Shown one piece after another: positions 7,839 through 16,025 of a DNA stretch of 64,000 nucleotides. The stretch covers positions 62,001 to 126,000 of the forward strand of contig CAJFJA010000002.1 of the NCBI GenBank assembly GCA_904382605.1. Reading direction: 5' to 3'. A program made the translations under genes and the position numbers. Source of the stretch: Candidatus Alloclostridium intestinigallinarum. GTDB taxonomy: Bacteria > Bacillota > Clostridia > Christensenellales > UBA3700. The notes under the pieces are model-generated. The model saw only the letters and a program-made list of their open reading frames with translations, was not told the DNA's origin and searched no databases. Every line of letters starts with the position of its first letter. Positions within the stretch are counted from its first letter, which is position 1.

Positions 7839-9425
7839 ATGAAAAAGTTTATCACACTCTGCGTTGCGGCAGCGGTGCTCGTCGCCGTGGTCTGCGGCGT
7901 GCTGGCAGGCTGCGATCCCAACGGATTCGCAAGCGGTTTCGGAACGGATAACAACGGCTATGCCAAAAACGACGAGGAAGTACAGCGTCTTATATCCGTC
8001 GTTCCCAACGAACGCCAGCTGGAATTTTTGGAAATGGAGTATTATAACTTCATCCATTTCGGTATGAACACCTTTACGGGCGTGCAGTGGGGCACGGGAG
8101 AAGAAGATCCCGCCACGTTCAATCCCACCGCTCTCGACACCGACCAGTGGTGCGAGATAATAAAAAATTCCGGTTCGACGGGCGTCATCATAACCGCAAA
8201 GCACCACGACGGATTCTGCCTGTGGCAGACTTCCACCACCGAACACAGCGTCAAGAACAGCCCCTGGATGAACGGTCAGGGCGACGTTGTGAAAATGCTT
8301 TCGGAAAGCTGCGAAAAGTACGGTCTGAAAATGGGCATCTACCTTTCGCCCTGGGACATGAACGCGGAAAGCTACGGAGATACGGAAGCCTATAACAAAT
8401 TTTACATGGATCAGCTCAGGGAGCTTTTAGGCGGCGAATACGGACCCGACTTTGACGGAGACGGCAAGGGCGAGATATTCTGCGTGTGGATGGACGGCGC
8501 GCGCGGCGAGGAAGTGCCCTCCGATTTCGAATATAAAATGGACGAATGGGAAGACCTTATCTGGACGTTGCAGCCCGACTGCGTTTCCACGAATCTGGGC
8601 AGCGACGTGCGCTGGATAGGCAACGAAGCGGGCAACACGCGCGAGAGCGAATGGAGCGTGGTGAGCCAGGGTAATGCGTCCAACCAGGAACAGCAGAGCA
8701 GTGAAGAAGACGCCGACAGGTTGCAGGAAGTCGATCCTTCCGCGGAAGACATCGGCAGCCGCGAACTGCTCGCCAAGTACCGCGACCTTGTGTTTTATCC
8801 CGCAGAAGCGGATATGGTCATAAACAATCCCAACGGCACGTGGTTCTGGAACGGAAGCGACCTTGTAAAGCCGGGCAGCACTCTGCTGGAAAGATACGTT
8901 TCCACGGTGGGCGGCAACGCGAGCCTTCTGCTCAATCTCGCGCCCAACGACCAGGGGCTGATTCCCGAAGCCACGAAAAACTCCCTTGAAGACTTCAAGG
9001 CGCTTCTCGACGCGACGACCGCCAATCCCGCGGAAATCAGCTCGATAAAAATAGGCGACAATAAGAGTACCGAGGAAAAGGAAGGGCTGGAAAACCTGCT
9101 CAATACCGGCCGCGACGGATATACCTTCGGGGAGGACGAATATATCATTGATATAGAGCTTGCAAGTCCCATCGTTCCCGTCAGGCTTGATATAAGGGAA
9201 GATCTGCGTTCGTCCCAGCGTGTGGAAAAATTCGAGGTCTGGTGCAAGGACTCCGGCGGCGACTGGGTTCAGCTTGCCGACGAAACGGTCATAGGCAACC
9301 GCAATATCATGCTGTTTGAAAGCAGTAAGGAGTTCACCGTGCCCGAAACAAGCCTTATAAGGATAGTGATAAAGCAATCGCGCTGGGTACCCGTGCTCAG
9401 GAGCATACAGCTTTACGCGGCGTAA
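7839..9425 (+). CDS. Alpha-L-fucosidase, GH29 family, lipoprotein (paralogue 1)
   Basis: 528 aa. A lipoprotein signal ends in LAGC with the lipidated Cys at residue 25, so the enzyme is anchored outside the membrane. The GH29 barrel shows FIHFGMNTFTG, ITAKHHDGFCLWQT, YLSPWDMN and the segment CVWMDGA whose Asp (residue 219) fits the catalytic nucleophile. A C-terminal ~120-residue beta domain (SQRVEKFEVWCKD region) follows. The expected reaction is hydrolysis of terminal alpha-L-fucose from glycans; the layout suggests the GH29-B (alpha-1,3/4) group, which is inference. GAGGGAG precedes the ATG. The mRNA leader consists mainly of the inverted-repeat element at 7593-7808. A close paralogue follows. 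Confidence 0.9.
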   Translation: MKKFITLCVAAAVLVAVVCGVLAGCDPNGFASGFGTDNNGYAKNDEEVQRLISVVPNERQLEFLEMEYYNFIHFGMNTFTGVQWGTGEEDPATFNPTALDTDQWCEIIKNSGSTGVIITAKHHDGFCLWQTSTTEHSVKNSPWMNGQGDVVKMLSESCEKYGLKMGIYLSPWDMNAESYGDTEAYNKFYMDQLRELLGGEYGPDFDGDGKGEIFCVWMDGARGEEVPSDFEYKMDEWEDLIWTLQPDCVSTNLGSDVRWIGNEAGNTRESEWSVVSQGNASNQEQQSSEEDADRLQEVDPSAEDIGSRELLAKYRDLVFYPAEADMVINNPNGTWFWNGSDLVKPGSTLLERYVSTVGGNASLLLNLAPNDQGLIPEATKNSLEDFKALLDATTANPAEISSIKIGDNKSTEEKEGLENLLNTGRDGYTFGEDEYIIDIELASPIVPVRLDIREDLRSSQRVEKFEVWCKDSGGDWVQLADETVIGNRNIMLFESSKEFTVPETSLIRIVIKQSRWVPVLRSIQLYAA

Positions 9426-9438
9426 ACGGAAATGCAAG

Positions 9439-9465
9439 ACGGCGGACAGGTATCCGCCGTTTTTT
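9439..9465 (+). terminator. Rho-independent terminator after GH29 paralogue 1
   Basis: Stem ACGGCGGA (9439-9446) pairs with TCCGCCGT (9453-9460), followed by six T residues. Confidence 0.85.
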
Positions 9466-9545
9466 GCAGGACGGAACGACGGGTAAAGCGCGCCGCGTTT
9501 TTTGCAATCCGCTTTATGCGCATAACGCGAATTTAATAATTCCCA

Positions 9546-9574
9546 TTGCAAATTGCGCGCGCGTGGTATATAAT
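9546..9574 (+). promoter_or_regulatory. Sigma-A promoter of GH29 paralogue 2
   Basis: TTGCAA at 9546-9551, a 17-bp spacer and TATAAT at 9569-9574. The ~115-nt leader that follows can form GC-rich hairpins (for example GCCCG/CGGGC near 9661-9680). No known riboswitch was recognised in it. Confidence 0.7.
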
Positions 9575-9695
9575 TACCGGTGGTAAGACTTGGCCCGCTG
9601 CCAAGCGCAAAAAAACCTGCGGCGCCTGTCCCGCAAGACGTTTAACGCATAAAAACCGTCGCCCGTGCGCAGTCCGGGCGAAACAGGAGAGAAAC

Positions 9696-11315
9696 ATGAG
9701 AAAGAAAGCAGGAATAATTCTCGCGGTTGCGCTTGTAATCTGCGTGATTGCGGCAACGCTTTCCGCATGCACGAAGTACGATTACTACGAGCGGCCGGAA
9801 GAGCACGACTACGTCGCCGGACATGAATTCGACGAAGGGTGCGGCAACACCAACAACGGCTACGATAAGGAAAGCAAGGAGGTGGACAGGCTTATCTCCG
9901 TCGTTCCCAACGAACGCCAGCTGAACTATCTGGAACTTGAGTATTACAACTTCATCCACTTCGGAATGAACACCTTTACGGGCAGCGAATGGGGCACGGG
10001 CGATGAAGATCCGAACGAATTCAATCCAGAAGAAATAGATACCGACCAGTGGTGCGAGGCGTTGAAGGCGTCGGGAAGCAAGGGCGTCATCATAACCGCA
10101 AAACACCATGACGGATTCTGCCTGTGGCAGACGGACACCACCGAACACAGCGTCAAAAACAGCTCGTGGATGAACGGTCAGGGCGACGTTGTGAAAATGC
10201 TTTCGGAAAGCTGCGAAAAGTACGGGCTGCAGATGGGTATTTACCTTTCGCCCTGGGATATGAACGCGGAAAGCTACGGCGATACGGAAGCCTATAACAA
10301 ATTTTACATGGATCAGCTGAGGGAGCTTTTAAGCGGCGAATACGGACCCGACTTTGACGGGGACGGCAAGGGCGAGATATTCTGCGTATGGATGGACGGC
10401 GCGCGCGGCGAGGAAGTGCCCGAGGACTTCGAGTACCGGATGGACGAATGGGAAGCCCTTATCTGGGAACTTCAGCCCGACTGCGTGGCGGCGAATATGG
10501 GCAGCGACGTGCGCTGGGTAGGCAACGAAGCGGGCATTGCGCGCGAGAGCGAATGGAGCGTGGTCAGCGAAGGCGACGCCGCGAACCAACAGCAGCAGAC
10601 GAGCGAAGAGGACGCCGAACGTCTGCAATCGGTATCTTCAGAAGCGGAGGACAAGGGCAGCCGCGAACTTCTCGCAAAATACCGCGACCTGGTGTTTTAT
10701 CCCGCGGAAACGGACGTGAGCATACGCAAGGGCTGGTTCTACCATTGGAACCAGTCGCCAAAATCGCTCGACCATCTCATGCAGATATATTTCACGTCCG
10801 TGGGCGGCAACAGCAGTCTGCTTCTTAACGTCACGCCGGATAAGGACGGACTTATTCCGAACAAGGACGTAAAGCGGCTGAAAGAGCTGGGCGAAGCCGT
10901 AGCGGAAACCATGGCGGTAGAAGCGCAGGTGGAGAGCATATCCGTCGGATACGCGGAAAACGGCGTGGAAACCATGGTGGAAAAGGACGCGCTCGACAAC
11001 CTTTTGAACGACGGGCGCGACGGCTATACGTTTGAAGACGAAGAATATATCCTCGATTTTAATCTGGGCGAGCCGATAAGCGTGGGCAGAATCGACCTGA
11101 GGGAAGATTTGCGTTCGTCCCAGCGCGTGGAGCTGTTTGAAGTGTGGGTAAAAGACGGCGGCAATTGGGTGCTGATAGGCGACAGCACGGTTATCGGCAA
11201 CCGCCGCACGCTTTTGTTCGAAGACTGTCCCGTGATAAGCCGGGTGAGAATAGTTATCAGACAGTCGCGCAGCGTGCCCGTACTGCGCAGCGTGGAGATA
11301 TTCGCGGCGCAGTAA
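9696..11315 (+). CDS. Alpha-L-fucosidase, GH29 family, lipoprotein (paralogue 2)
   Basis: 539 aa from ATG 9696 (AGGAG upstream; an earlier in-frame start would break the signal peptide). The lipobox LSAC places the modified Cys at residue 25. It shares long near-identical blocks with the gene at 7839, including KHHDGFCLWQT, SESCEKYGLQMGIYLSPWD and CVWMDGARGEE (Asp ~234, probable nucleophile). It differs in the N-terminal linker, around the FYHWNQSPKS loop near the active site, and in the tail. The duplicates have separate promoters and terminators, so they are probably expressed independently, with the loop differences tuning linkage preference (inference). Confidence 0.9.
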   Translation: MRKKAGIILAVALVICVIAATLSACTKYDYYERPEEHDYVAGHEFDEGCGNTNNGYDKESKEVDRLISVVPNERQLNYLELEYYNFIHFGMNTFTGSEWGTGDEDPNEFNPEEIDTDQWCEALKASGSKGVIITAKHHDGFCLWQTDTTEHSVKNSSWMNGQGDVVKMLSESCEKYGLQMGIYLSPWDMNAESYGDTEAYNKFYMDQLRELLSGEYGPDFDGDGKGEIFCVWMDGARGEEVPEDFEYRMDEWEALIWELQPDCVAANMGSDVRWVGNEAGIARESEWSVVSEGDAANQQQQTSEEDAERLQSVSSEAEDKGSRELLAKYRDLVFYPAETDVSIRKGWFYHWNQSPKSLDHLMQIYFTSVGGNSSLLLNVTPDKDGLIPNKDVKRLKELGEAVAETMAVEAQVESISVGYAENGVETMVEKDALDNLLNDGRDGYTFEDEEYILDFNLGEPISVGRIDLREDLRSSQRVELFEVWVKDGGNWVLIGDSTVIGNRRTLLFEDCPVISRVRIVIRQSRSVPVLRSVEIFAAQ

Positions 11316-11342
11316 ATGCGCCAAAGGGCAAAGCAAGCAAAG

Positions 11343-11374
11343 TGCGGACGGGTAAAACCGCCCGCATTTTTTTT
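11343..11374 (+). terminator. Rho-independent terminator after GH29 paralogue 2
   Basis: Stem TGCGGACGG (11343-11351) pairs with CCGCCCGCA (11358-11366) with one mismatch, followed by eight T residues. Confidence 0.85.
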
Positions 11375-11404
11375 GACTTCGGCGGCAAAACGTGTCCATT
11401 ATCC

Positions 11405-11433
11405 TTGACCGGGCAATAACGGCGGAGTAAAAT
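11405..11433 (+). promoter_or_regulatory. Sigma-A promoter of the ZIP transporter
   Basis: TTGACC at 11405-11410, a 17-bp spacer and TAAAAT at 11428-11433. Confidence 0.7.
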
Positions 11434-11481
11434 ATAAGTGACAGGAGGCTTTGCCGTCAGGGGTGGCGGCAATGTTTGGTA

Positions 11482-12282
11482 ATGACAGGAACAGGTATGA
11501 CGGTGCTCGGCATGAGCATCATTTTCGTCGGTACGGCGCTGGGCGCGCTGACCGCTTTCATTTTCAAAAAGGACTCTCCCAAAGCCAACACGCTTTTCCT
11601 CGGCTTTGCCGCAGGCATCATGGTGGCGGCAAGCATATGGTCGCTGCTCGACCCTTCATTGGAGCAGGCGGAGCAGTCGGGCGTTTACGGCGATTTTTCG
11701 TGGGTGCCGGCGGCGTTCGGCTTTATCATAGGCGGACTTTTCCTCACTTTTCTCGATAAAGTGCTGCCGCATATCCATACCAGCGGAGAGGAAGAGGGCT
11801 TGCAGAGCAACCTTGCCAAGCCCATGAAAATGTTCGTGGCGGTCACCATTCACAATATTCCGGAAGGACTTGCCGTCGGCGTCACTTACAGCGTTGCGGC
11901 GGTATCCGCGGCGGCGGGCGACGCCACCGCGTTTGCGGGCGCGCTGGGACTTTCCATAGGTATGGCGATACAGAACTTTCCCGAAGGCGCGTCCGTGGCT
12001 CTGCCCATGGCAAGCGCGCTGAACAGTAAGTGGAAAGCGGCGCTTTTCGGCGTGGCAAGCGGCATAGTCGAACCTATCGCCGCCGTGGTGGGCTACTTCC
12101 TGGCAACGGGCGTTTCCGCGCTCCAGCCCTGGATGCTCGCCTTCGCCGCAGGCGCAATGATTTTCGTGGTTATAGAAGACCTTGTGCCCGACGCGCACTT
12201 TGGCGAACACCCGCACCTTGCAACCTGGGGCACGCTCGCAGGTTTCGTGATAATGATGACCCTGGACGTGGCGTTGGGATAA
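11482..12282 (+). CDS. ZIP-family metal transporter (ZupT/GufA-like)
   Basis: 266 aa from ATG 11482. TTG 11476 is an in-frame alternative, and the start is uncertain because the best Shine-Dalgarno (AGGAGG, 11443-11448) is more than 30 bases away. Eight hydrophobic segments include HNIPEGLAVGV and QNFPEGASVALPM, the paired helix 4 and 5 motifs whose His, Asn and Glu residues bind divalent metal in ZIP proteins. A central loop with HIHTSGEEEG is typical. The role is uptake of Zn2+ or related divalent cations. It is monocistronic with its own promoter. No Zur or Fur site was identified. Confidence 0.9.
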   Translation: MTGTGMTVLGMSIIFVGTALGALTAFIFKKDSPKANTLFLGFAAGIMVAASIWSLLDPSLEQAEQSGVYGDFSWVPAAFGFIIGGLFLTFLDKVLPHIHTSGEEEGLQSNLAKPMKMFVAVTIHNIPEGLAVGVTYSVAAVSAAAGDATAFAGALGLSIGMAIQNFPEGASVALPMASALNSKWKAALFGVASGIVEPIAAVVGYFLATGVSALQPWMLAFAAGAMIFVVIEDLVPDAHFGEHPHLATWGTLAGFVIMMTLDVALG

Positions 12283-12314
12283 AAGGCGATTATTCCGATA
12301 TATCCGGCATAAAA

Positions 12315-12344
12315 GGGCGGCGCAAATGCCGCCCGTTCAATTTT
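12315..12344 (+). terminator. Probable terminator after the ZIP gene
   Basis: Stem GGGCGGC (12315-12321) pairs with GCCGCCC (12328-12334). The tail GTTCAATTTT is only moderately T-rich, so this is a weaker call. Confidence 0.5.
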
Positions 12345-12421
12345 CGCCAGACTGCGGCTATACGGGGCGGAATGTCCCGCCGGCAGGTATAACCGGCTGA
12401 CTTTTCGCCATAATTTATATT

Positions 12422-12952
12422 ATGGTACGCAGCAGACGTATTCTCATCTTTTGTATTTGCGGCGGTGTGTTCACGCTGATTCTCGGCACGCTGGGGCACT
12501 TTGTCTACGAATGGAGCGGCAATGCGCTGTGGACGGCGTGGCTTTTTCCCGTGAACGAGAGCGTGTGGGAGCACCTGAAACTGCTCATTCTTCCCGAAGT
12601 CGTCTATTTTGCCGCGGGCGCGTATTTTCTGCGCGGCGCCAACAACTACATTTCCGCGCTGTTCTTCTGCATAGCGGTATCCGCGGGCTTCGTGACGGGC
12701 GGATTTTACCTTTATACGTCTTTAATGGGGCGCTCCGTGCTTGCCTTGGACGTGCTTCTTTTCTGCACCGCAATCATTTTGGGTTACGTCACGTCCTATT
12801 TTTTGCTTACGGCGGAAAAATTCCCCCTTCTGACGGTAATTTCCCTTATGGGACTTGTAGTGGCGCTGGTTTGCTTTTTCACATTCACCATGTCGCCGCC
12901 GCACACTTTCCTTTTCCGCACGCCGGACGGCAGATTCGGCATTTATCCCTGA
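12422..12952 (+). CDS. DUF6512-like integral membrane protein
   Basis: 176 aa with five or six hydrophobic segments. The segment FPVNESVWEHLKLL, following an N-terminal helix with GTLGHFVYEW, resembles the DUF6512 family of small Firmicutes membrane proteins of unknown function. There is no Shine-Dalgarno before the ATG, and A+T-rich DNA with -10-like hexamers (TAATTT/CATAAT at 12409-12416) lies only 5-7 bases upstream. The transcript may therefore be leaderless, although no clear -35 box was found. Its neighbours do not suggest a role. Confidence 0.7.
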   Translation: MVRSRRILIFCICGGVFTLILGTLGHFVYEWSGNALWTAWLFPVNESVWEHLKLLILPEVVYFAAGAYFLRGANNYISALFFCIAVSAGFVTGGFYLYTSLMGRSVLALDVLLFCTAIILGYVTSYFLLTAEKFPLLTVISLMGLVVALVCFFTFTMSPPHTFLFRTPDGRFGIYP

Positions 12953-12959
12953 AAAAAGG

Positions 12960-12997
12960 GCGGATAATATACGTTAAATTGCGGAGTGTTTATCCGC
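12960..12997. promoter_or_regulatory. Inverted repeat upstream of the GH31 promoter (possible operator)
   Basis: GCGGATAA (12960-12967) and TTATCCGC (12990-12997) form a perfect 8-bp inverted repeat ending nine bases before the -35 box of the GH31 gene. It could be a regulator site, or a weak hairpin ending the upstream transcript. No T-tract follows. Confidence 0.3.
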
Positions 12998-13005
12998 GGC
13001 GGATA

Positions 13006-13034
13006 TTGACAAGTCTTTCCTTTTATAATATAAT
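13006..13034 (+). promoter_or_regulatory. Sigma-A promoter of the GH31 gene
   Basis: TTGACA at 13006-13011, a 17-bp spacer and TATAAT at 13029-13034. Confidence 0.8.
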
Positions 13035-13085
13035 AAACACGGCGTTATAAGCGCCGGAAAGTACTGTTTTGAACAAGGGAAAATT

Positions 13086-15443
13086 ATGGAAAGATTTCGC
13101 ATAGACGTCCCGTCGGCAACACCGGCGGAGTTTGTCAAAGTTTTCGGCAACGTGCGTTTCAGCGTGCTCACCCCCTGCCTTTTAAGGGTGGAATTTGGTA
13201 ACTTCTGCGACGAACCCACCCAAAGAGTGTGGGGAAGGGCGTTCGACGCCCCCGCATACAGGTGCGAGAAAAAGGGGAGCGAGGTGAATATCATCACCGA
13301 CAAGGCGCATTTTACATACAATCTCCCCACCCGCCGCATGAAGAGGATAATTCTGGCGGACAGGCGCAACGTGAAGAACTTTAAAAGAGGCAATCTGAAA
13401 GGCACCCGCCGCACTCTGGACGGGTGTAACGGAGCCGTTCCCCTGGAAGACGGACTCGTGTCCCGCGGCGGAGTAAGCGTTATGGACGATTCGCGCGGAC
13501 TTATTCTGCGCGGCGACAAGATAGTTCCGCGCCCCGAATGTTCGGACAAATACTTTTTCGCGTACGGCAGCGAATACCGCGCCTGCATAGCCGATTTCTT
13601 CAAGTTGTGCGGACAGGTTCCGCTTCTGCCGCGTTTCGCCCTGGGCAACTGGTGGAGCCGCTACAAGGCTTATACGCAGGAGGAATATTTAACGCTTATG
13701 CGCCGTTTCAAGGCGGAAGGACTGCCCTTTACCGTGGCAACCATAGATATGGACTGGCATTGGGTGGACGTTGTAAAGCGTTTCGGACCGCAGGCAAAGC
13801 CCGGCAAGGCGACGGGAATGCTCGATTTGTTTTACAACACGTCCTGGCCGGGCTGGACGGGATACAGCTGGAATACCGACCTTTTCCCCGATTACAGGGC
13901 TATGCTGAAAGAATTGAAAGGCATGAACTATGCCGTCACGCTCAATCTCCACCCTGCCATGGGCGTGAGATTTTTTGAGGATATGTACGAAAAAGTCGCC
14001 GCTAGGGCGGGTGTGGACCCGTCCACAAAACAGCGCATACCTTTCTCGCTCGCAAACGAAAAGATAGTGCAGGCGTATTTCGACGATATTTTGCGCCCGT
14101 ATGAAAAAGAGGGCGTGGACTTTTGGTGGATAGACTGGCAGCAGGGCAAGAGGAGCGACGTGCCCGGGCTTGACCCGCTGTGGGCGCTCAACCACTACCA
14201 GTTCCTGGACCAGAAGGACGAGGGCAAGCGCGCGCTCATACTGTCGCGCTACGCAAAAGAGGGCAGCCACCGCTATCCCGTGGGATTTTCTGGCGATACC
14301 GCCATGACGTGGGCGAGCCTGAAATTCCAGCCTTATATGACCGCTACGGCGACCAACGTCGGCTATACGTGGTGGAGCCACGACATAGGCGGACACCATT
14401 TCGGCTACAAGGACGACGAGCTTTATATCCGCTGGCTGCAATTCGGCGTATTTTCGCCTATCAACCGTCTGCACTCCACCGCAAACGAGTTTATGGGCAA
14501 AGAACCGTGGAAGTGCTCGCCCGCGGCGGAAGCCGTGGCAAAAACCCTGCTCCGTCTGCGCCACAGGCTTATTCCCTATCTTTATTCGGAAAATTATGTG
14601 ACGCACACCACGGGGCGCGCGCTGTGCGAGCCGATGTACTATTCCTACGACTGCCCTGAGGCGTACAGGGCGAAGGGCGAGTATATGTTCGGCGGCAATC
14701 TTCTGGTATGTCCCATAACGGAAAAGACGAACAAGGTCACCTCTCTTGCTTCGGCGGACGTGTGGATACCCGAAGGCAGATGGACGGATATTTTCACGGG
14801 CAACGTATATACCGAAGGCAATTACCGCGTGTACCGTTATATGTCCGAAATACCCGTATTCGCGCGTGAAGGCACCATTATACCCATGTACAAAGAGGGG
14901 GGCGACAACAGCATTTCCATGCAAAACGACCTGGAAGTGTGGATTTACCGCGGCAACGGCGAATACGTGCTCTACGAGGACGACGGAGTGAGTATGGACT
15001 ATGAAAAGGGCGCTTATGTGCGCACGCATATGTCGGTAACCCTTTCCGGAAACGAGGCGGTGTTTACGGTAATGCCTGCGGGCGGAGATGTGTCCATGCT
15101 GCCGAAGGGCAGAAAAATAAATCTGCTTTTCCGCGACATAGCGGAAGCGGACGTGAACGTGGACGGCGCGGAAACGGGCAGACTTTCTGACGGCGTAAGC
15201 GTGGAATATACGGGAGTACCCGTCATCGTCACTTTGAAGAACTGCGTATTCACCTGTAACGCCGACTACCGCGAAAGCGTGACGGACGTGGTGTCGCGCT
15301 ACAATATGAACAATATGCTCAAACAAAGCCTGTTCTCCGGCGCTTTGGGCAGTCTGACAAGCAAAATTTACGCGCCTAAGGCTCTGCGCGGACCTATAGA
15401 GGAGCTGCGCAGGATATGCACCGTGCGCACGGCGCGCAAATGA
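13086..15443 (+). CDS. GH31-family alpha-glycosidase (alpha-glucosidase/xylosidase type)
   Basis: 785 aa with no signal peptide, so probably cytoplasmic. The catalytic barrel runs from about residue 180 to 520, with FTVATIDMDWHW near its start. It has the nucleophile segment WWIDWQQG (Asp ~350) and the acid/base segment GFSGDTAMTW (Asp ~404), then GYTWWSHDIGG and the HSTANEF region. Beta domains typical of GH31 follow. An N-terminal galactose mutarotase-like beta domain precedes the barrel. It hydrolyses alpha-linked glucose or xylose; substrate is not predictable by eye. It overlaps the DNA glycosylase start by four bases. Context with two secreted fucosidases suggests oligosaccharide breakdown. 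Confidence 0.92.
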   Translation: MERFRIDVPSATPAEFVKVFGNVRFSVLTPCLLRVEFGNFCDEPTQRVWGRAFDAPAYRCEKKGSEVNIITDKAHFTYNLPTRRMKRIILADRRNVKNFKRGNLKGTRRTLDGCNGAVPLEDGLVSRGGVSVMDDSRGLILRGDKIVPRPECSDKYFFAYGSEYRACIADFFKLCGQVPLLPRFALGNWWSRYKAYTQEEYLTLMRRFKAEGLPFTVATIDMDWHWVDVVKRFGPQAKPGKATGMLDLFYNTSWPGWTGYSWNTDLFPDYRAMLKELKGMNYAVTLNLHPAMGVRFFEDMYEKVAARAGVDPSTKQRIPFSLANEKIVQAYFDDILRPYEKEGVDFWWIDWQQGKRSDVPGLDPLWALNHYQFLDQKDEGKRALILSRYAKEGSHRYPVGFSGDTAMTWASLKFQPYMTATATNVGYTWWSHDIGGHHFGYKDDELYIRWLQFGVFSPINRLHSTANEFMGKEPWKCSPAAEAVAKTLLRLRHRLIPYLYSENYVTHTTGRALCEPMYYSYDCPEAYRAKGEYMFGGNLLVCPITEKTNKVTSLASADVWIPEGRWTDIFTGNVYTEGNYRVYRYMSEIPVFAREGTIIPMYKEGGDNSISMQNDLEVWIYRGNGEYVLYEDDGVSMDYEKGAYVRTHMSVTLSGNEAVFTVMPAGGDVSMLPKGRKINLLFRDIAEADVNVDGAETGRLSDGVSVEYTGVPVIVTLKNCVFTCNADYRESVTDVVSRYNMNNMLKQSLFSGALGSLTSKIYAPKALRGPIEELRRICTVRTARK

Positions 15444-15931
15444 AAGACGTGTTCGGCTTGAAATACGGGCTTCCGCCCGTATATTCGCCCGAATGCAGAG
15501 TGCTCATTCTCGGAAGTTTCCCGTCCGTGCTCTCGCGCGGGAACTTCTATTACGGCAATCCGCGCAACCGCTTCTGGCATATGCTCGGTGAAATTTACGG
15601 CGAAAGCGTGCCCGCGGATAAAGAAGGCAGGGCGCGCTTTCTGCTGGCGCGTAAAATCGCGCTGTGGGATATGGTGAAGGAGTGCGAAATTGCCGGCTCT
15701 TCCGACAGCGACCTGAAAAACCTTACGCGTGAAAATATCAACGATATTCCTTCTCTCATAAGCGGCGGCTCCGTGGAAAAAATTTTGTGCAACGGCGGAA
15801 AAAGTTACTCGCTTTACAAAAAATATTTTGCCGGCATCATAAGTCTGCCTTACTTTTTAATGCCGTCCACATCTCCCGCCAATTTCGCATTCGACGCGGA
15901 TAAATGGCGGCGCGCTCTTCCGGACAAATAA
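15440..15931 (+). CDS. Mug/UDG-family DNA-deoxyinosine or mismatch uracil glycosylase
   Basis: 163 aa. ATG 15440 overlaps the GH31 stop (ATGA), implying translational coupling; an upstream in-frame ATG at 15416 is an alternative. The N-terminal motif ILGSFPSVLSRG followed by YYGNPRNRFWHML is characteristic of the branch annotated as DNA-deoxyinosine glycosylase in the uracil-DNA glycosylase superfamily. The C-terminal MPSTSPAN is the second active-site loop. It excises deaminated bases in base-excision repair. Length is normal for the family (~160-170). Co-transcription with a sugar hydrolase is probably incidental. Confidence 0.85.
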   Translation: MKDVFGLKYGLPPVYSPECRVLILGSFPSVLSRGNFYYGNPRNRFWHMLGEIYGESVPADKEGRARFLLARKIALWDMVKECEIAGSSDSDLKNLTRENINDIPSLISGGSVEKILCNGGKSYSLYKKYFAGIISLPYFLMPSTSPANFAFDADKWRRALPDK

Positions 15932-16025
15932 ATTCCGCACTTCAAATTCGTTGAATATAATGTTCTATCGGCAGGACCTTAGGTCATATATTTTTTTAGA
16001 CAACGACTCGGAGGTTACTTACTTT

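Noticed and set aside
13689..15326. 545-codon minus-strand open frame opposite the GH31 gene
   Set aside because: It is a shadow of a well-supported glycosidase with no motif, ribosome binding site or promoter. The same explanation covers the long minus-strand frames at 8427-9551, 32349-33860, 53108-54763 and 59393-60751.
15951..16025. TTG 15951 as the spoIVA start
   Set aside because: SpoIVA proteins start at MEQFDLYRDI, matching ATG 16026, which is preceded by GGAGG.
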